Shown here piece after piece: positions 7,506 through 13,938 of a stretch of 35,558 bases of DNA. How positions within the stretch are numbered: position 1 is the stretch's first letter; each line of letters opens with the position of its first letter. The stretch spans positions 1 through 35,558 of the forward strand of contig JBBSGT010000013.1 of assembly GCA_038253825.1 (NCBI GenBank), in the 5' to 3' direction. Made by a program: the position numbers and the translations under genes. This DNA comes from JACDET01 sp038253825 (lineage in GTDB: Bacteria > Patescibacteriota > Microgenomatia > Levybacterales > UBA12049). The notes beneath the pieces are model-generated. The model did no database searches. It was given only the letters and a program-made list of their open reading frames with translations, and was not told the DNA's origin.

Positions 7506-7535
7506 TTGTTAATTATTTTGGAATGTGTATACAAT
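7506..7535 (+). promoter_or_regulatory. Promoter of the unknown 116-aa gene
   Basis: TTGTTA (7506-7511), 18 bases, TACAAT (7530-7535). ATG 7546 is 10 bases further on, giving an almost leaderless transcript. The GTG at 7525 is inside this promoter and is rejected as a start. Confidence 0.5.
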
Positions 7536-7545
7536 AAGATATAGT

Positions 7546-7896
7546 ATGATTCTAACGGATAAATTAGCAGATCATTTATCCGGTGGAGATAGACAGGATG
7601 AGCAGGCGGTCATCGTATGTTTGCAATTTCCTGCCGGTAAATTCCAAAATAAAAAAGCACAGGCTGCGATTTTTGACCTCAATGATATCTTTCGGGTTGT
7701 TATAGAGACCTCAGATTATGGTAGCTATAATGGATATGAATTTTCTAAAATTGTGGAAGAAGAACTCGTTACGTTCTATTTCTCATGTCGGCATGCAAAT
7801 CTGCTCTATAACGAGATTAAACCCATTTTGCAAGCATTACCCATGCTCTCTAATGTATCTATCTTAAAGCGATATGCAAAGCATCTTCTTTACTAA
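7546..7896 (+). CDS. Hypothetical protein, 116 aa
   Basis: Not recognised. Starting at ATG 7546 it is a soluble protein with alternating predicted strands and helices (QAVIVCLQFPA, AAIFDLNDIFRVVIET, ELVTFYFSCRHANLLYNEI, a C-terminal basic helix). This is a plausible small alpha/beta or ferredoxin-like fold. It has only two cysteines, no metal cluster motif, no signal peptide and no membrane segment. It has its own promoter and is flanked by an oppositely oriented acyltransferase and a PfpI-like gene, so it appears to be transcribed alone. Codon use is like its neighbours. Confidence 0.65.
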   Translation: MILTDKLADHLSGGDRQDEQAVIVCLQFPAGKFQNKKAQAAIFDLNDIFRVVIETSDYGSYNGYEFSKIVEEELVTFYFSCRHANLLYNEIKPILQALPMLSNVSILKRYAKHLLY

Positions 7897-7971
7897 TGCT
7901 TACTTGATCTTCAAAAATATCTTACCCAGGTGTACTACACTCATTTTTACCTAGAGAAAGGGGGTGAATGT

Positions 7972-8541
7972 ATGGAAGAAAAGTTAATAGACAAAAAAAT
8001 AGCTATTTTAGTTGCAGATGGATTTGAACAAGTTGAAATGACAGAACCACGCAAAGCCTTGGAAAACGAAGGTGCGGTAACGACACTTATTTCTCCGAAT
8101 ATCGAAACCGTAAAAGGATGGCAACATACCGATTGGGGAGATAGTTTTGATATTGATATGACACTGAAGCATGCACATGCTGAGGATTTTGATGCATTGA
8201 TGCTTCCTGGTGGGGTCATGAATCCTGATAAATTACGTATCAACTCTGACGCTGTTAAATTTATTAAAGAATTTGCACGAAGTGGTAAGCCAATTGCAGC
8301 TATTTGTCATGGTCCATGGACATTGATCGAAGCAGGTATTGTGAAAGGAAGAACCATGACTTCATGGCCATCACTTCAGACTGATTTAGAAAATGCTGGG
8401 GCAACATGGGTTGATAAAGAAGTTGTTGTCGATAATGGCTTGGTTACATCACGTAATCCAGATGACATACCGGCATTTAATGACAAAATGATAGAAGAGT
8501 TTTCCGAAGGAATTCACATGCAGCAACATTTTGCAGCTTAA
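7972..8541 (+). CDS. DJ-1/PfpI family protein (type 1 glutamine amidotransferase-like)
   Basis: A 189-residue single-domain protein. Flavodoxin-like layout: IAILVADGFEQVEM at the N-terminus with E19, the LMLPGG loop, and the nucleophile elbow AAICHGPW with C112-H113. Length and motifs match PfpI/YhbO/GSP18 proteins, variously described as cysteine proteases, chaperones or glyoxalase/deglycase-type stress proteins. ATG 7972 is chosen because AAAGGGGGTGA lies just upstream; the longer frame begins at GTG 7930. It is followed by a strong hairpin. A role in handling carbonyl or oxidative damage fits the nearby MsrB, but this is inference. Confidence 0.9.
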   Translation: MEEKLIDKKIAILVADGFEQVEMTEPRKALENEGAVTTLISPNIETVKGWQHTDWGDSFDIDMTLKHAHAEDFDALMLPGGVMNPDKLRINSDAVKFIKEFARSGKPIAAICHGPWTLIEAGIVKGRTMTSWPSLQTDLENAGATWVDKEVVVDNGLVTSRNPDDIPAFNDKMIEEFSEGIHMQQHFAA

Positions 8542-8553
8542 TTAAAATAAATA

Positions 8554-8586
8554 AATACCCATTGGCAATTTATGCTGGTGGGTATT
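8554..8586. terminator. Strong hairpin after the PfpI gene
   Basis: AATACCCATTGGCA (8554-8567), loop ATTTA, TGCTGGTGGGTATT (8573-8586): a 14-pair stem counting three G-U pairs. No T tract follows on this strand, while the left flank is AT-rich, so it may act as a terminator or mRNA end stabiliser. Confidence 0.55.
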
Positions 8587-8668
8587 CTGCAAAAAGGAAA
8601 TTGATGCGAAAAATGTTTCTCTTACGAAATTATAAAAAAAAGTATATGTAATTCATATATTGGGTGTT

Positions 8669-8674
8669 TATTAT
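8669..8674 (+). promoter_or_regulatory. -10 box of the SDR gene
   Basis: TATTAT ends 6 bases before ATG 8681, giving a leaderless start. The upstream TTG 8660 lies before this box and is rejected as a start. Confidence 0.4.
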
Positions 8675-8680
8675 AGTATT

Positions 8681-9532
8681 ATGAAATCAGCAGGCCAACC
8701 CGCACAAAAACAAACTCAACCAGGAAAAGAAAGTAGAATGGATCCACAACCAGAAAGTGAAAGTCCACACTATAAAGGTGCAGAAAAATTTAAAAATAAA
8801 GTAGTTATTATTACAGGGGGAGATAGTGGTATCGGAAAAGCGACCGCGATTGCTTTTGCGAAAGAGAGCGCAGACCTTGCTATTATTTATTTATCAGAAG
8901 ATGAAGATGCAGGAGCAACCAAACAGCGGATTGAAGAACTTGAGCAAAAATGTTTGTTACTAAAAGGCGATGTCGGGAGTAAAGAATTTTGTAATGAAGC
9001 AGTCGAAAAAATTATAAATAAATTCGGGAAAATAGATATCCTCATCAATAACGCTGGTGAACAACATCCGCAAGAAATACTTGAGGATATATCTGAAGAA
9101 CAATTGCGTAAAACATTTCAAACGAATATTTTCTCAATGTTTTTTTTGTCTCAAGCTGTATTGCCTCACTTGCATGAAGGAAGTTCCATTATCAATACTG
9201 CCTCTGTCACCGCATACAAAGGGAATCAATTACTTCTCGATTATTCATCTACCAAAGGTGCAATTGTGAGTTTTACCCGAGCGCTAGCGGCAAATTTGGC
9301 GAAGAAAAAAATTCGCGTCAACGCAGTCGCACCTGGACCGATCTGGACACCGCTAATTCCTTCAACGTTTTCACCTGAGCAAGTAGAAAAGTTTGGTACT
9401 GATACGCCACTTGGGAGAGTAGGGCAACCATATGAAGTAGCAGTGGGCTATATTTTTCTTGCTTCAGCTGATGCGTCATATATAACCGGCCAAACAATCC
9501 ACATTAATGGGGGAACCCCAGTTAATGGGTAA
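8681..9532 (+). CDS. Short-chain dehydrogenase/reductase (YghA/YhdF-like)
   Basis: A 283-residue classical SDR. A charged, disordered-looking N-terminal extension (QPAQKQTQPGKESRMD) precedes the Rossmann fold, which is typical of the E. coli YghA/Bacillus YhdF branch. Visible motifs are cofactor-binding ITGGDSGIGKA, NNAG (INNAGEQHP), the catalytic YSSTK (Y-x-x-x-K) with an upstream Ser in INTASV, and PGPIWTPL. It is an NAD(P)H-dependent oxidoreductase of an unknown alcohol or aldehyde substrate, in the cytoplasm. The stop is 33 bases before the MsrB gene, which has its own promoter. Confidence 0.92.
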   Translation: MKSAGQPAQKQTQPGKESRMDPQPESESPHYKGAEKFKNKVVIITGGDSGIGKATAIAFAKESADLAIIYLSEDEDAGATKQRIEELEQKCLLLKGDVGSKEFCNEAVEKIINKFGKIDILINNAGEQHPQEILEDISEEQLRKTFQTNIFSMFFLSQAVLPHLHEGSSIINTASVTAYKGNQLLLDYSSTKGAIVSFTRALAANLAKKKIRVNAVAPGPIWTPLIPSTFSPEQVEKFGTDTPLGRVGQPYEVAVGYIFLASADASYITGQTIHINGGTPVNG

Positions 9533-9549
9533 AATATTGTTACTTCTTC

Positions 9550-9558
9550 TGTTATACT
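9550..9558 (+). promoter_or_regulatory. Extended -10 promoter of msrB
   Basis: TG-T-TATACT (9550-9558), an extended -10. ATG 9566 is 7 bases beyond the box, so the message should be leaderless. Confidence 0.5.
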
Positions 9559-9565
9559 AAGCCTA

Positions 9566-10114
9566 ATGAAAAAAATGAGTATTGTTCTTGTTGCTGCAGT
9601 TTTACTTATCGTAATTGTAAGTGCTTTTCAGTTGTCCCAAAAGCCACAACAGAAGCAGTCCATGGAAAAGGCAAATACCGCAGGAAACGATAAAATTATT
9701 TCAGGTGCATTTGATAAAGCTAAGTTGAAAAGTGACGCCGAATGGAAAAAGATTTTGACACCAGCCCAATACAATATCTTGCGCCAACAGGGGACAGAGG
9801 TACCTTTTACGGGAGCGCTAGAAAATGAAAATCGAAAAGGGACATATTATAGTGCAGGGTGCAATGAGCCTGTTTTTCGTTCTGAGCAAAAATATGATTC
9901 CGGAACTGGCTGGCCAAGTTTTTGGGCACCGATCAGTCCCGATGCGTTAGTTCTCAAAGAAGATGATAGTATTCCTGGAGAATCGAGAATTGAAGTTTTG
10001 GATAAATGTGGAGGACATCTGGGGCATATTTTTGACGATGGACCTCAACCAACAGGCAAGCGATATTGTATGAATTCAGCCGCACTTTATTTTGTCCCGG
10101 ACAAGAAAAAATAA
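9566..10114 (+). CDS. msrB: Membrane-anchored peptide methionine (R)-S-oxide reductase
   Basis: A 182-residue protein: an N-terminal hydrophobic helix (about 5-20), a Gln/Lys linker and an MsrB domain (about 48-178). Motifs are YDSGTGWPSFW, CGGHLGHIFDDGPQPTG and the catalytic C168 in RYCMNSAAL. It reduces methionine-R-sulfoxide in proteins, here outside the cytoplasmic membrane. Two of the four zinc cysteines of metal-bound MsrB are gone: the first C-x-x-C reads S96-x-x-C99 and the second L145-x-x-C148, so it probably does not bind zinc. C99 or C148 may instead serve as a resolving cysteine. The electron donor is not visible; the DsbA/DsbD-like genes or the flavin system are candidates only by proximity. 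Confidence 0.92.
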   Translation: MKKMSIVLVAAVLLIVIVSAFQLSQKPQQKQSMEKANTAGNDKIISGAFDKAKLKSDAEWKKILTPAQYNILRQQGTEVPFTGALENENRKGTYYSAGCNEPVFRSEQKYDSGTGWPSFWAPISPDALVLKEDDSIPGESRIEVLDKCGGHLGHIFDDGPQPTGKRYCMNSAALYFVPDKKK

Positions 10115-10124
10115 ATGTGAGTTA

Positions 10125-10153
10125 TTGACAAAAAGTACGTTATAGCGTACACT
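10125..10153 (+). promoter_or_regulatory. Promoter with palindromic operator, first TA operon
   Basis: TTGACA (10125-10130), 17 bases, TACACT (10148-10153). The spacer and -10 hold the near-perfect palindrome GTACGTTATAGCGTAC (10135-10150). An operator here is what is expected for autoregulation by the antitoxin. Confidence 0.65.
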
Positions 10154-10179
10154 AGAAATGATCTCGAAGGAGTAATTAT

Positions 10180-10473
10180 ATGATAACTGTTACCGCCAAA
10201 CAATTACGCGAAAACCTGAGCGCTTACCTCGACCGCATGGAAGCGGGAGAGGAAGTTGCTGTGATTCGTCACTCAAAAATTATTGCCATGATGGCTCCTA
10301 TCCGAGGAGAGAAAAATAACTTTACTGGTGAAGCAAACGCTCGAAAGCTCCGCAATTTGTTGCCCAAGCTGCGTACTCACAAGCGTTTCTCTGATCCTAA
10401 TAAAGACTACAAACAATTACGCGATGAATTATATGACGAAGATCCGAAATATAAGCATTATCGCAAGAAATGA
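10180..10473 (+). CDS. Phd/YefM-type antitoxin
   Basis: A 97-residue protein. The N-terminus MITVTAKQLRENLSAYLDRM followed by AGEEVAVIRHSKIIAMMAPI is the Phd/YefM DNA-binding fold. The C-terminal half is charged and probably disordered until it wraps the toxin. AAGGAG at 10167-10172 is a good Shine-Dalgarno 7 bases before ATG 10180. The gene overlaps the PIN toxin gene by 4 bases (ATGA), so expression is coupled. The palindrome in its promoter is the likely binding site. Confidence 0.9.
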   Translation: MITVTAKQLRENLSAYLDRMEAGEEVAVIRHSKIIAMMAPIRGEKNNFTGEANARKLRNLLPKLRTHKRFSDPNKDYKQLRDELYDEDPKYKHYRKK

Positions 10474-10847
10474 CAAAGACATTTGTTGATGCCAATATAT
10501 TACTGGAACTTATGTTTAAGCGCCAGAAACTTGAAATAGTAAGTAATCTTTTAGCAGCTTCTGATAGACACTTTCTTACTTCCAGTTTGAGTATTCATTT
10601 ACTGTATCACTTCGGTCAGAAAGCAGGTTATTCTCAAGAAGTTATGAAAGGAATCACTGCTATGGTTGAAGTTTTGCCACTAGATGATTATGTAGTGAAA
10701 CTGGCTCAGCAGCACTACAAAGGCAAAGATTTTGAAGACTGCCTGCAAGATGCTTGTGCCGAAGCAGGAGAATGTAAGGAAATTGTAACCCTGGACAGGA
10801 AATTTCGGGAATACAGTGGTACAAAGCTAAAAGTAACAGTTCTGTAG
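10470..10847 (+). CDS. PIN-domain toxin (VapC-like)
   Basis: A 125-residue PIN domain. Acidic residues visible are D7 in FVDANILLE, D87/D90 in KDFEDCLQ and D109 in TLDRKF, which together would hold Mg2+ for RNA cleavage. The usual second acidic residue, a Glu in the SxxxxxE helix, is not obvious: that segment reads SSLSIHLLYHF. It may be replaced or activity may be weakened. Paired with the Phd-type antitoxin immediately upstream. Target RNA is unknown; VapC family members usually cut tRNA or rRNA. Confidence 0.87.
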   Translation: MTKTFVDANILLELMFKRQKLEIVSNLLAASDRHFLTSSLSIHLLYHFGQKAGYSQEVMKGITAMVEVLPLDDYVVKLAQQHYKGKDFEDCLQDACAEAGECKEIVTLDRKFREYSGTKLKVTVL

Positions 10848-10849
10848 TT

Positions 10850-11173
10850 TTATTTCTTTTTCGGTTTTGGCAAGGGCAGCTCGTCGGCAGTTTGTTTGAT
10901 CAACTCTGTCATCCATTCACGATCTTCCCATAGGTCTCCATCAATTAAAAAGTACATCTTACTTCCCGGATAGGCTGGTGCTTCTGTGACATCACCAATA
11001 ATTTTTCTACCAGCAACCGTGGGTTTGATAAATAATTTATCATCACAAATAAATGCGACCACTTTTGTATCATAATATAGAGCATATTCACCAAACATTT
11101 TTCGTGAAGTGATAACGCCTGCATGTTCTATTTGGTCAGCAATATAATCAACAGTAGCTTGTTTGCTTGCCAT
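10850..11173 (-). CDS. TfoX N-terminal domain protein
   Basis: A 107-residue protein with the TfoX_N pattern: ITSRKMFGEYALYYDTKVVAFI near the N-terminus, LFIKPT, and a YFLIDGDLWED segment. It lacks the TfoX C-terminal domain. Stand-alone TfoX_N proteins are common and of uncertain function; a direct role in competence should not be assumed. It converges on the first toxin gene and ends 3 bases after it. On its own strand an extended -10 (TGCTATACT) lies 6 bases before ATG, giving a leaderless transcript. Confidence 0.88.
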   Translation of the reverse strand: MASKQATVDYIADQIEHAGVITSRKMFGEYALYYDTKVVAFICDDKLFIKPTVAGRKIIGDVTEAPAYPGSKMYFLIDGDLWEDREWMTELIKQTADELPLPKPKKK

Positions 11174-11179
11174 AAAAAG

Positions 11180-11201
11180 AGTATAGCAAACTTGTTATAA
11201 T
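11180..11201. promoter_or_regulatory. Divergent extended -10 promoters
   Basis: Minus-strand TGCTATACT (plus 11180-11188) serves the TfoX-N gene. Plus-strand TG-T-TATAAT (11193-11201) serves the small ORF at 11209. The two boxes are only a few bases apart, so the promoters should interfere with each other. Confidence 0.5.
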
Positions 11202-11208
11202 AACTGTT

Positions 11209-11304
11209 ATGACTCTTGAGGATAAATTACGGCTAAAACCGGGGCAAACAATCGCTATTGCTATTGATTTGCTGCAAGTTGTCTCGAAAGGGGAAAATAC
11301 TTGA
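11209..11304 (+). CDS. Small ORF, 31 aa, possible DUF3052-like fragment
   Basis: ATG 11209 lies 7 bases after a perfect extended -10, as for genuine genes here. The product begins MTLEDKLRLKPGQTIAIAID. The 'KL-x-x-KPGQ-x-I-x-I' start resembles the N-terminus of DUF3052-type proteins, but the frame ends after 31 residues. It may therefore be a truncated gene or a microprotein. Its TGA stop lies inside the -35 of the second TA promoter, which suggests that insertion of the TA operon cut the gene. No downstream remainder was recognised. Confidence 0.35.
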   Translation: MTLEDKLRLKPGQTIAIAIDLLQVVSKGENT

Positions 11305-11329
11305 CAAGACTAACTAGTTGGTCTAATAT
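11301..11329 (+). promoter_or_regulatory. Promoter with palindromic operator, second TA operon
   Basis: TTGACA (11301-11306), 17 bases, TAATAT (11324-11329), with ATG 11336 beginning 7 bases past the box. The spacer is almost entirely filled by the palindrome GACTAACTAGTTGGTC (11308-11323, one mismatched pair). It differs in sequence from the first TA operator, so the two systems are probably not cross-regulated. Confidence 0.7.
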
Positions 11330-11335
11330 GGTGGT

Positions 11336-11608
11336 ATGAATACTCTAACTGTTAATATCAGTGAAGCGAAAGCAAACCTTTCTAAGTATGCAAACTTAGT
11401 AAAAAAAGGCCAAATAGTGACTTTAGCGCAAAGAAATATTCCTTTTGCACAAATTGTTCCACTAACCAAGACGGCTGATGCACTTGTCGAAAAACGGAAA
11501 CATTTGATAGGAGATTTGCTGGGAAAGGTTAAAATAATTGGTGATATAAATGAACCCCTAACAAAAGAAGAACTAAGTGATTGGTATGACGGAAAATTGC
11601 TCCCATGA
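11336..11608 (+). CDS. Phd/YefM-type antitoxin
   Basis: A 90-residue protein. The start TVNISEAKANLSKYANLVKK, followed by GQIVTLAQRNIPFAQIVPL, is a Phd/YefM DNA-binding region. The acidic C-terminal part should bind the toxin. It should be translated from a leaderless message, judging by the spacing from the -10. It overlaps the toxin gene by 4 bases (ATGA). It has no close similarity to the antitoxin at 10180 beyond the fold, so this is an independent system rather than a duplicate. Confidence 0.9.
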   Translation: MNTLTVNISEAKANLSKYANLVKKGQIVTLAQRNIPFAQIVPLTKTADALVEKRKHLIGDLLGKVKIIGDINEPLTKEELSDWYDGKLLP

Positions 11609-11991
11609 ATATTCTTCTCGATACTTGTAGTTATATCTGGCTGAGAACTGAGCCTCAAAAGTTATCAAAATATGCTGCTGAACTAATAAAAGATAAAGAA
11701 AATAACTTTTTTTTGAGCGTTATTTCATTATGGGAAATCAACTTAAAAATAAAAATTGGCAAACTCCATCTGGAAGGAGAATTAGAAAGTTTAACAAATT
11801 CACAAGACTTCGAAGACATCATTAAACCTTTAAGCTTTTATACCAAAGATGCAGAACAAGTTATAAAGATGAAGCTTCATCATAAAGATCCATTTGACCT
11901 TATGCTCATTTCTCAGGCAATGACAAATAGTTATACTATACTCACCCCCGATCCTTTTATAAGAAAATATAGTATCAAGACAATGTGGTGA
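11605..11991 (+). CDS. PIN-domain toxin (VapC family)
   Basis: A 128-residue PIN domain of the common Phd-partnered class. The active-site acids are complete: D6 in LLDTCSYIW, E44 in SVISLWEINLK, D95/D98 in HHKDPFDLMLISQA and D116 in LTPDPFIRKY. It is expected to be a Mg2+-dependent endoribonuclease held inactive by the upstream antitoxin. Its stop codon overlaps the GTG start of the DUF1697 gene, so that gene may be read through from the TA promoter. Confidence 0.92.
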   Translation: MNILLDTCSYIWLRTEPQKLSKYAAELIKDKENNFFLSVISLWEINLKIKIGKLHLEGELESLTNSQDFEDIIKPLSFYTKDAEQVIKMKLHHKDPFDLMLISQAMTNSYTILTPDPFIRKYSIKTMW

Positions 11992-12548
11992 AGAAAAGAA
12001 ACGAGAAAAATTATATTAAATACGTAGCATTTTTACGAGGAATAAATGTCGGTGGAAATAAAAAAGTTCCCATGGAGGAACTGCGCATAGCTTTTTCGGA
12101 CATCGGTTTCTCCAATGCAAAAACACTGCTTAATACAGGTAATGTGGTATTTGACGCAGAAGAAAAAAATCTTAAAAAACTAAAAGAAGCAATTGAGATT
12201 GGGTTAGAAAAAACATTTGGGTGGAAGATTGAAGTTTTACTACGGACTCAAGAAAGTCTGCAAAAAATGGTGAGTGAAAATCCGTTTGCAAAAATTGAAA
12301 TAACTTCACAGACTCGTCTCTATGTAACATTTCTTCCTGAAAATATTCCGACGACATTAGAAATTCCCTATAAATCTGAAAATAATTTATTTCAAATTCT
12401 GGACTTGAAAGATGATGCGCTGTTTAGCGTCTTAACAATTTCACAGGATGGGGATAGCTTAAAATTAATGGATGTTATCGGAAAAGAATTTGGTAAAAAT
12501 ATTACTACTAGAAATTGGAATACTGTTAGGAAAATTGCTGCACTCTAA
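11985..12548 (+). CDS. DUF1697 family protein
   Basis: A 187-residue protein with the DUF1697 signature: YVAFLRGINVGGNKKVPMEEL at the N-terminus, then LLNTGNVVFDA and a C-terminal ITTRNWNTVRKI. The family is widespread, cytoplasmic and of unknown function. The start is GTG 11985 or GTG 11988, overlapping the toxin gene, which suggests co-transcription with the second TA pair. There is no Shine-Dalgarno sequence. Confidence 0.88.
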   Translation: MVKKRNEKNYIKYVAFLRGINVGGNKKVPMEELRIAFSDIGFSNAKTLLNTGNVVFDAEEKNLKKLKEAIEIGLEKTFGWKIEVLLRTQESLQKMVSENPFAKIEITSQTRLYVTFLPENIPTTLEIPYKSENNLFQILDLKDDALFSVLTISQDGDSLKLMDVIGKEFGKNITTRNWNTVRKIAAL

Positions 12549-12559
12549 ATGGTTTCATG

Positions 12560-13159
12560 CTAGTGAGACGGGGAAGACGAAATACTCCAGACTTCAATTG
12601 CTGTTTTCTCATCATCAGCAGCACATGCAGTGAGTGCTTGATCTAAATTATTATTTTTGTCTTCAAATGTCACAGTCTGGGAAGGAGAAATTTGATAAGC
12701 AAAAGTAATAGTTTGCGCTTTTGTCGTACCGTTACATTGTGGCCCATTTGGATAATGAACTTGTGAATAAATGGTTTGATTTGGTTGAAGGTTTATATAC
12801 TTGAGACCGATTTTTCCTTCCTGAGTAATCGTTATATTTTTTGCTGTTGATGTTGCTTGAATAAAGTTATTGGCGTTGATGGCACAAGCTTTTGTAGAAA
12901 TATTTTTGAGCGTTAATGTACCGAAGATATTCCCAGCAGCCCCATCAAGCGAAATGGTGCCCGTAACATTTGCTGAAGTACAATATGAATCAAGTGTTAC
13001 GGTAGGTAATGGTGTTATCGTGGGTGTTGGTTGCTTTGTTGGTGTAGGAATTGCGGTGCTTCTTCCTGGTGCTACAGCTAAATGTTTTTGTTGATAAATA
13101 TATACTCCTCCAGCGATAAGTAAGATAAGCAGAAGAATGCCAAATAATATTCGCAGCAT
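12560..13159 (-). CDS. Anchored extracytoplasmic protein with DUF4232-like domain
   Basis: A 199-residue protein: an N-terminal membrane helix (about 3-22), a Pro/Thr-rich spacer (IPTPTKQPTPTITPLPTV) and a beta-rich domain from about residue 57. That domain has the pattern C-T-S-A-N-V-T-G, DGAAGN, LTLKNIS and KACAI, which resembles DUF4232 domains of secreted proteins. Four or so cysteines could form disulfides, consistent with the DsbA-like gene nearby. Function is unknown. The promoter is clear (see next entry). Confidence 0.75.
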   Translation of the reverse strand: MLRILFGILLLILLIAGGVYIYQQKHLAVAPGRSTAIPTPTKQPTPTITPLPTVTLDSYCTSANVTGTISLDGAAGNIFGTLTLKNISTKACAINANNFIQATSTAKNITITQEGKIGLKYINLQPNQTIYSQVHYPNGPQCNGTTKAQTITFAYQISPSQTVTFEDKNNNLDQALTACAADDEKTAIEVWSISSSPSH

Positions 13160-13165
13160 ATTTTT

Positions 13166-13194
13166 ATACTAAGCCTCTCAGCAAAAAAATACAA
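13166..13194 (-). promoter_or_regulatory. Promoter of the DUF4232-like gene
   Basis: On the minus strand: TTGTAT (plus 13189-13194), 17 bases, TAGTAT (plus 13166-13171), then 6 bases to ATG. A leaderless start is expected. Confidence 0.5.
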
Positions 13195-13227
13195 GTCTTC
13201 TTATACTATCTTTTACCATATGACCTC

Positions 13228-13276
13228 TTGACTTCATTTGTTTCAGGCGTTATTATATCCCCAGGGGGAGGATATA
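13228..13276 (+). promoter_or_regulatory. csoR promoter with G/C-tract operator
   Basis: TTGACT (13228-13233), 17 bases, TATTAT (13251-13256). Overlapping the -10 and start point is an inverted repeat TATATCC (13254-13260) ... GGATATA (13270-13276) around a CCAGGGGGA core. CsoR proteins bind inverted repeats with central G/C tracts. The AGGGGGAGG part also serves as Shine-Dalgarno, so bound repressor would block both transcription and the ribosome site's synthesis. Confidence 0.6.
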
Positions 13277-13545
13277 TGGCATATAGACCAAAAGATACGG
13301 AAGAACGTATTCTTCATAGACTGAAAATTGCTCGCGGGCATCTTAATAAAGTAATTAGTATGGTGGAAGAAGATACCTATTGCATAGATGTATTGCAACA
13401 AATGCAAGCTGTACAAAGTGGGCTGAAAGAAACAGGAAATCTTCTTTTAGAAAATCATCTAAAATCATGTGTCTCAGATGCAATTAAAAAAGGGAAAGCA
13501 GATGAATCAATTGCTGAAATAATGCAGGTTTTCAAAAGAAGGTGA
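13276..13545 (+). CDS. csoR: CsoR-family copper-sensing repressor
   Basis: An 89-residue all-helical protein of the CsoR/RcnR/FrmR family. The Cu(I) ligand set is complete: C36 in DTYCIDV and H61/C65 in NHLKSCV. These are the same positions as the C-H-C ligands of the Mycobacterium CsoR. Start ATG 13276 is chosen for its strong upstream SD and family length; the longer frame begins inside the promoter. It should repress this operon until Cu(I) binds. Downstream are DUF305 and a permease, then DsbA-like, DsbD/cupredoxin and HMA genes. Confidence 0.93.
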   Translation: MAYRPKDTEERILHRLKIARGHLNKVISMVEEDTYCIDVLQQMQAVQSGLKETGNLLLENHLKSCVSDAIKKGKADESIAEIMQVFKRR

Positions 13546-13557
13546 GGAGGTGAGACT

Positions 13558-13929
13558 ATGAAACAATCAATAATCTATGGTATCGCTGGACTACTTATTG
13601 GTGTGCTCGTCACAGGGTTTGTCATGGCGAATCAGAATAAATCCAATACAACCATGTCCCATGAGAATATGAAGATGAGTACAGATAACAGTATGACGAT
13701 GGATGCGATGACCGCGGGGTTGAGAGAGAAATCGGGAGATGATTTTGACCAAACTTTTATTTCTGAAATGATTGCGCATCATCAAGGAGCAATTGATATG
13801 GCAAAACTTGCACAAAAAAATGCAAAGCATGAAGAACTAAAAAATCTAGCAAAAGACATCATTACGGCCCAGACAAAAGAGATAAAGGAAATGGAACAAT
13901 GGCAAGAAGAGTGGGGATATAAACAGTAA
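13558..13929 (+). CDS. Anchored DUF305 protein, Met/His-rich
   Basis: A 123-residue protein with an N-terminal membrane helix (about 5-24), a Met/His-rich stretch (TMSHENMKMSTDNSMTMDAM) and a DUF305 four-helix domain containing EMIAHHQGAIDMA. DUF305 proteins are repeatedly found in copper-resistance loci, and the Met-rich segment is a plausible external Cu(I) ligand. AGGAGGTGA lies just before ATG. It is co-transcribed with csoR, 12 bases away. The role is likely binding or buffering of copper outside the membrane; this is inference from family and context. Confidence 0.88.
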   Translation: MKQSIIYGIAGLLIGVLVTGFVMANQNKSNTTMSHENMKMSTDNSMTMDAMTAGLREKSGDDFDQTFISEMIAHHQGAIDMAKLAQKNAKHEELKNLAKDIITAQTKEIKEMEQWQEEWGYKQ

Positions 13930-13938
13930 CATAAATTT

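Noticed and set aside
11323..11658. Minus-strand open frame across the second antitoxin gene
   Set aside because: It is the complement of a clear Phd-type antitoxin that has its own promoter and operator.
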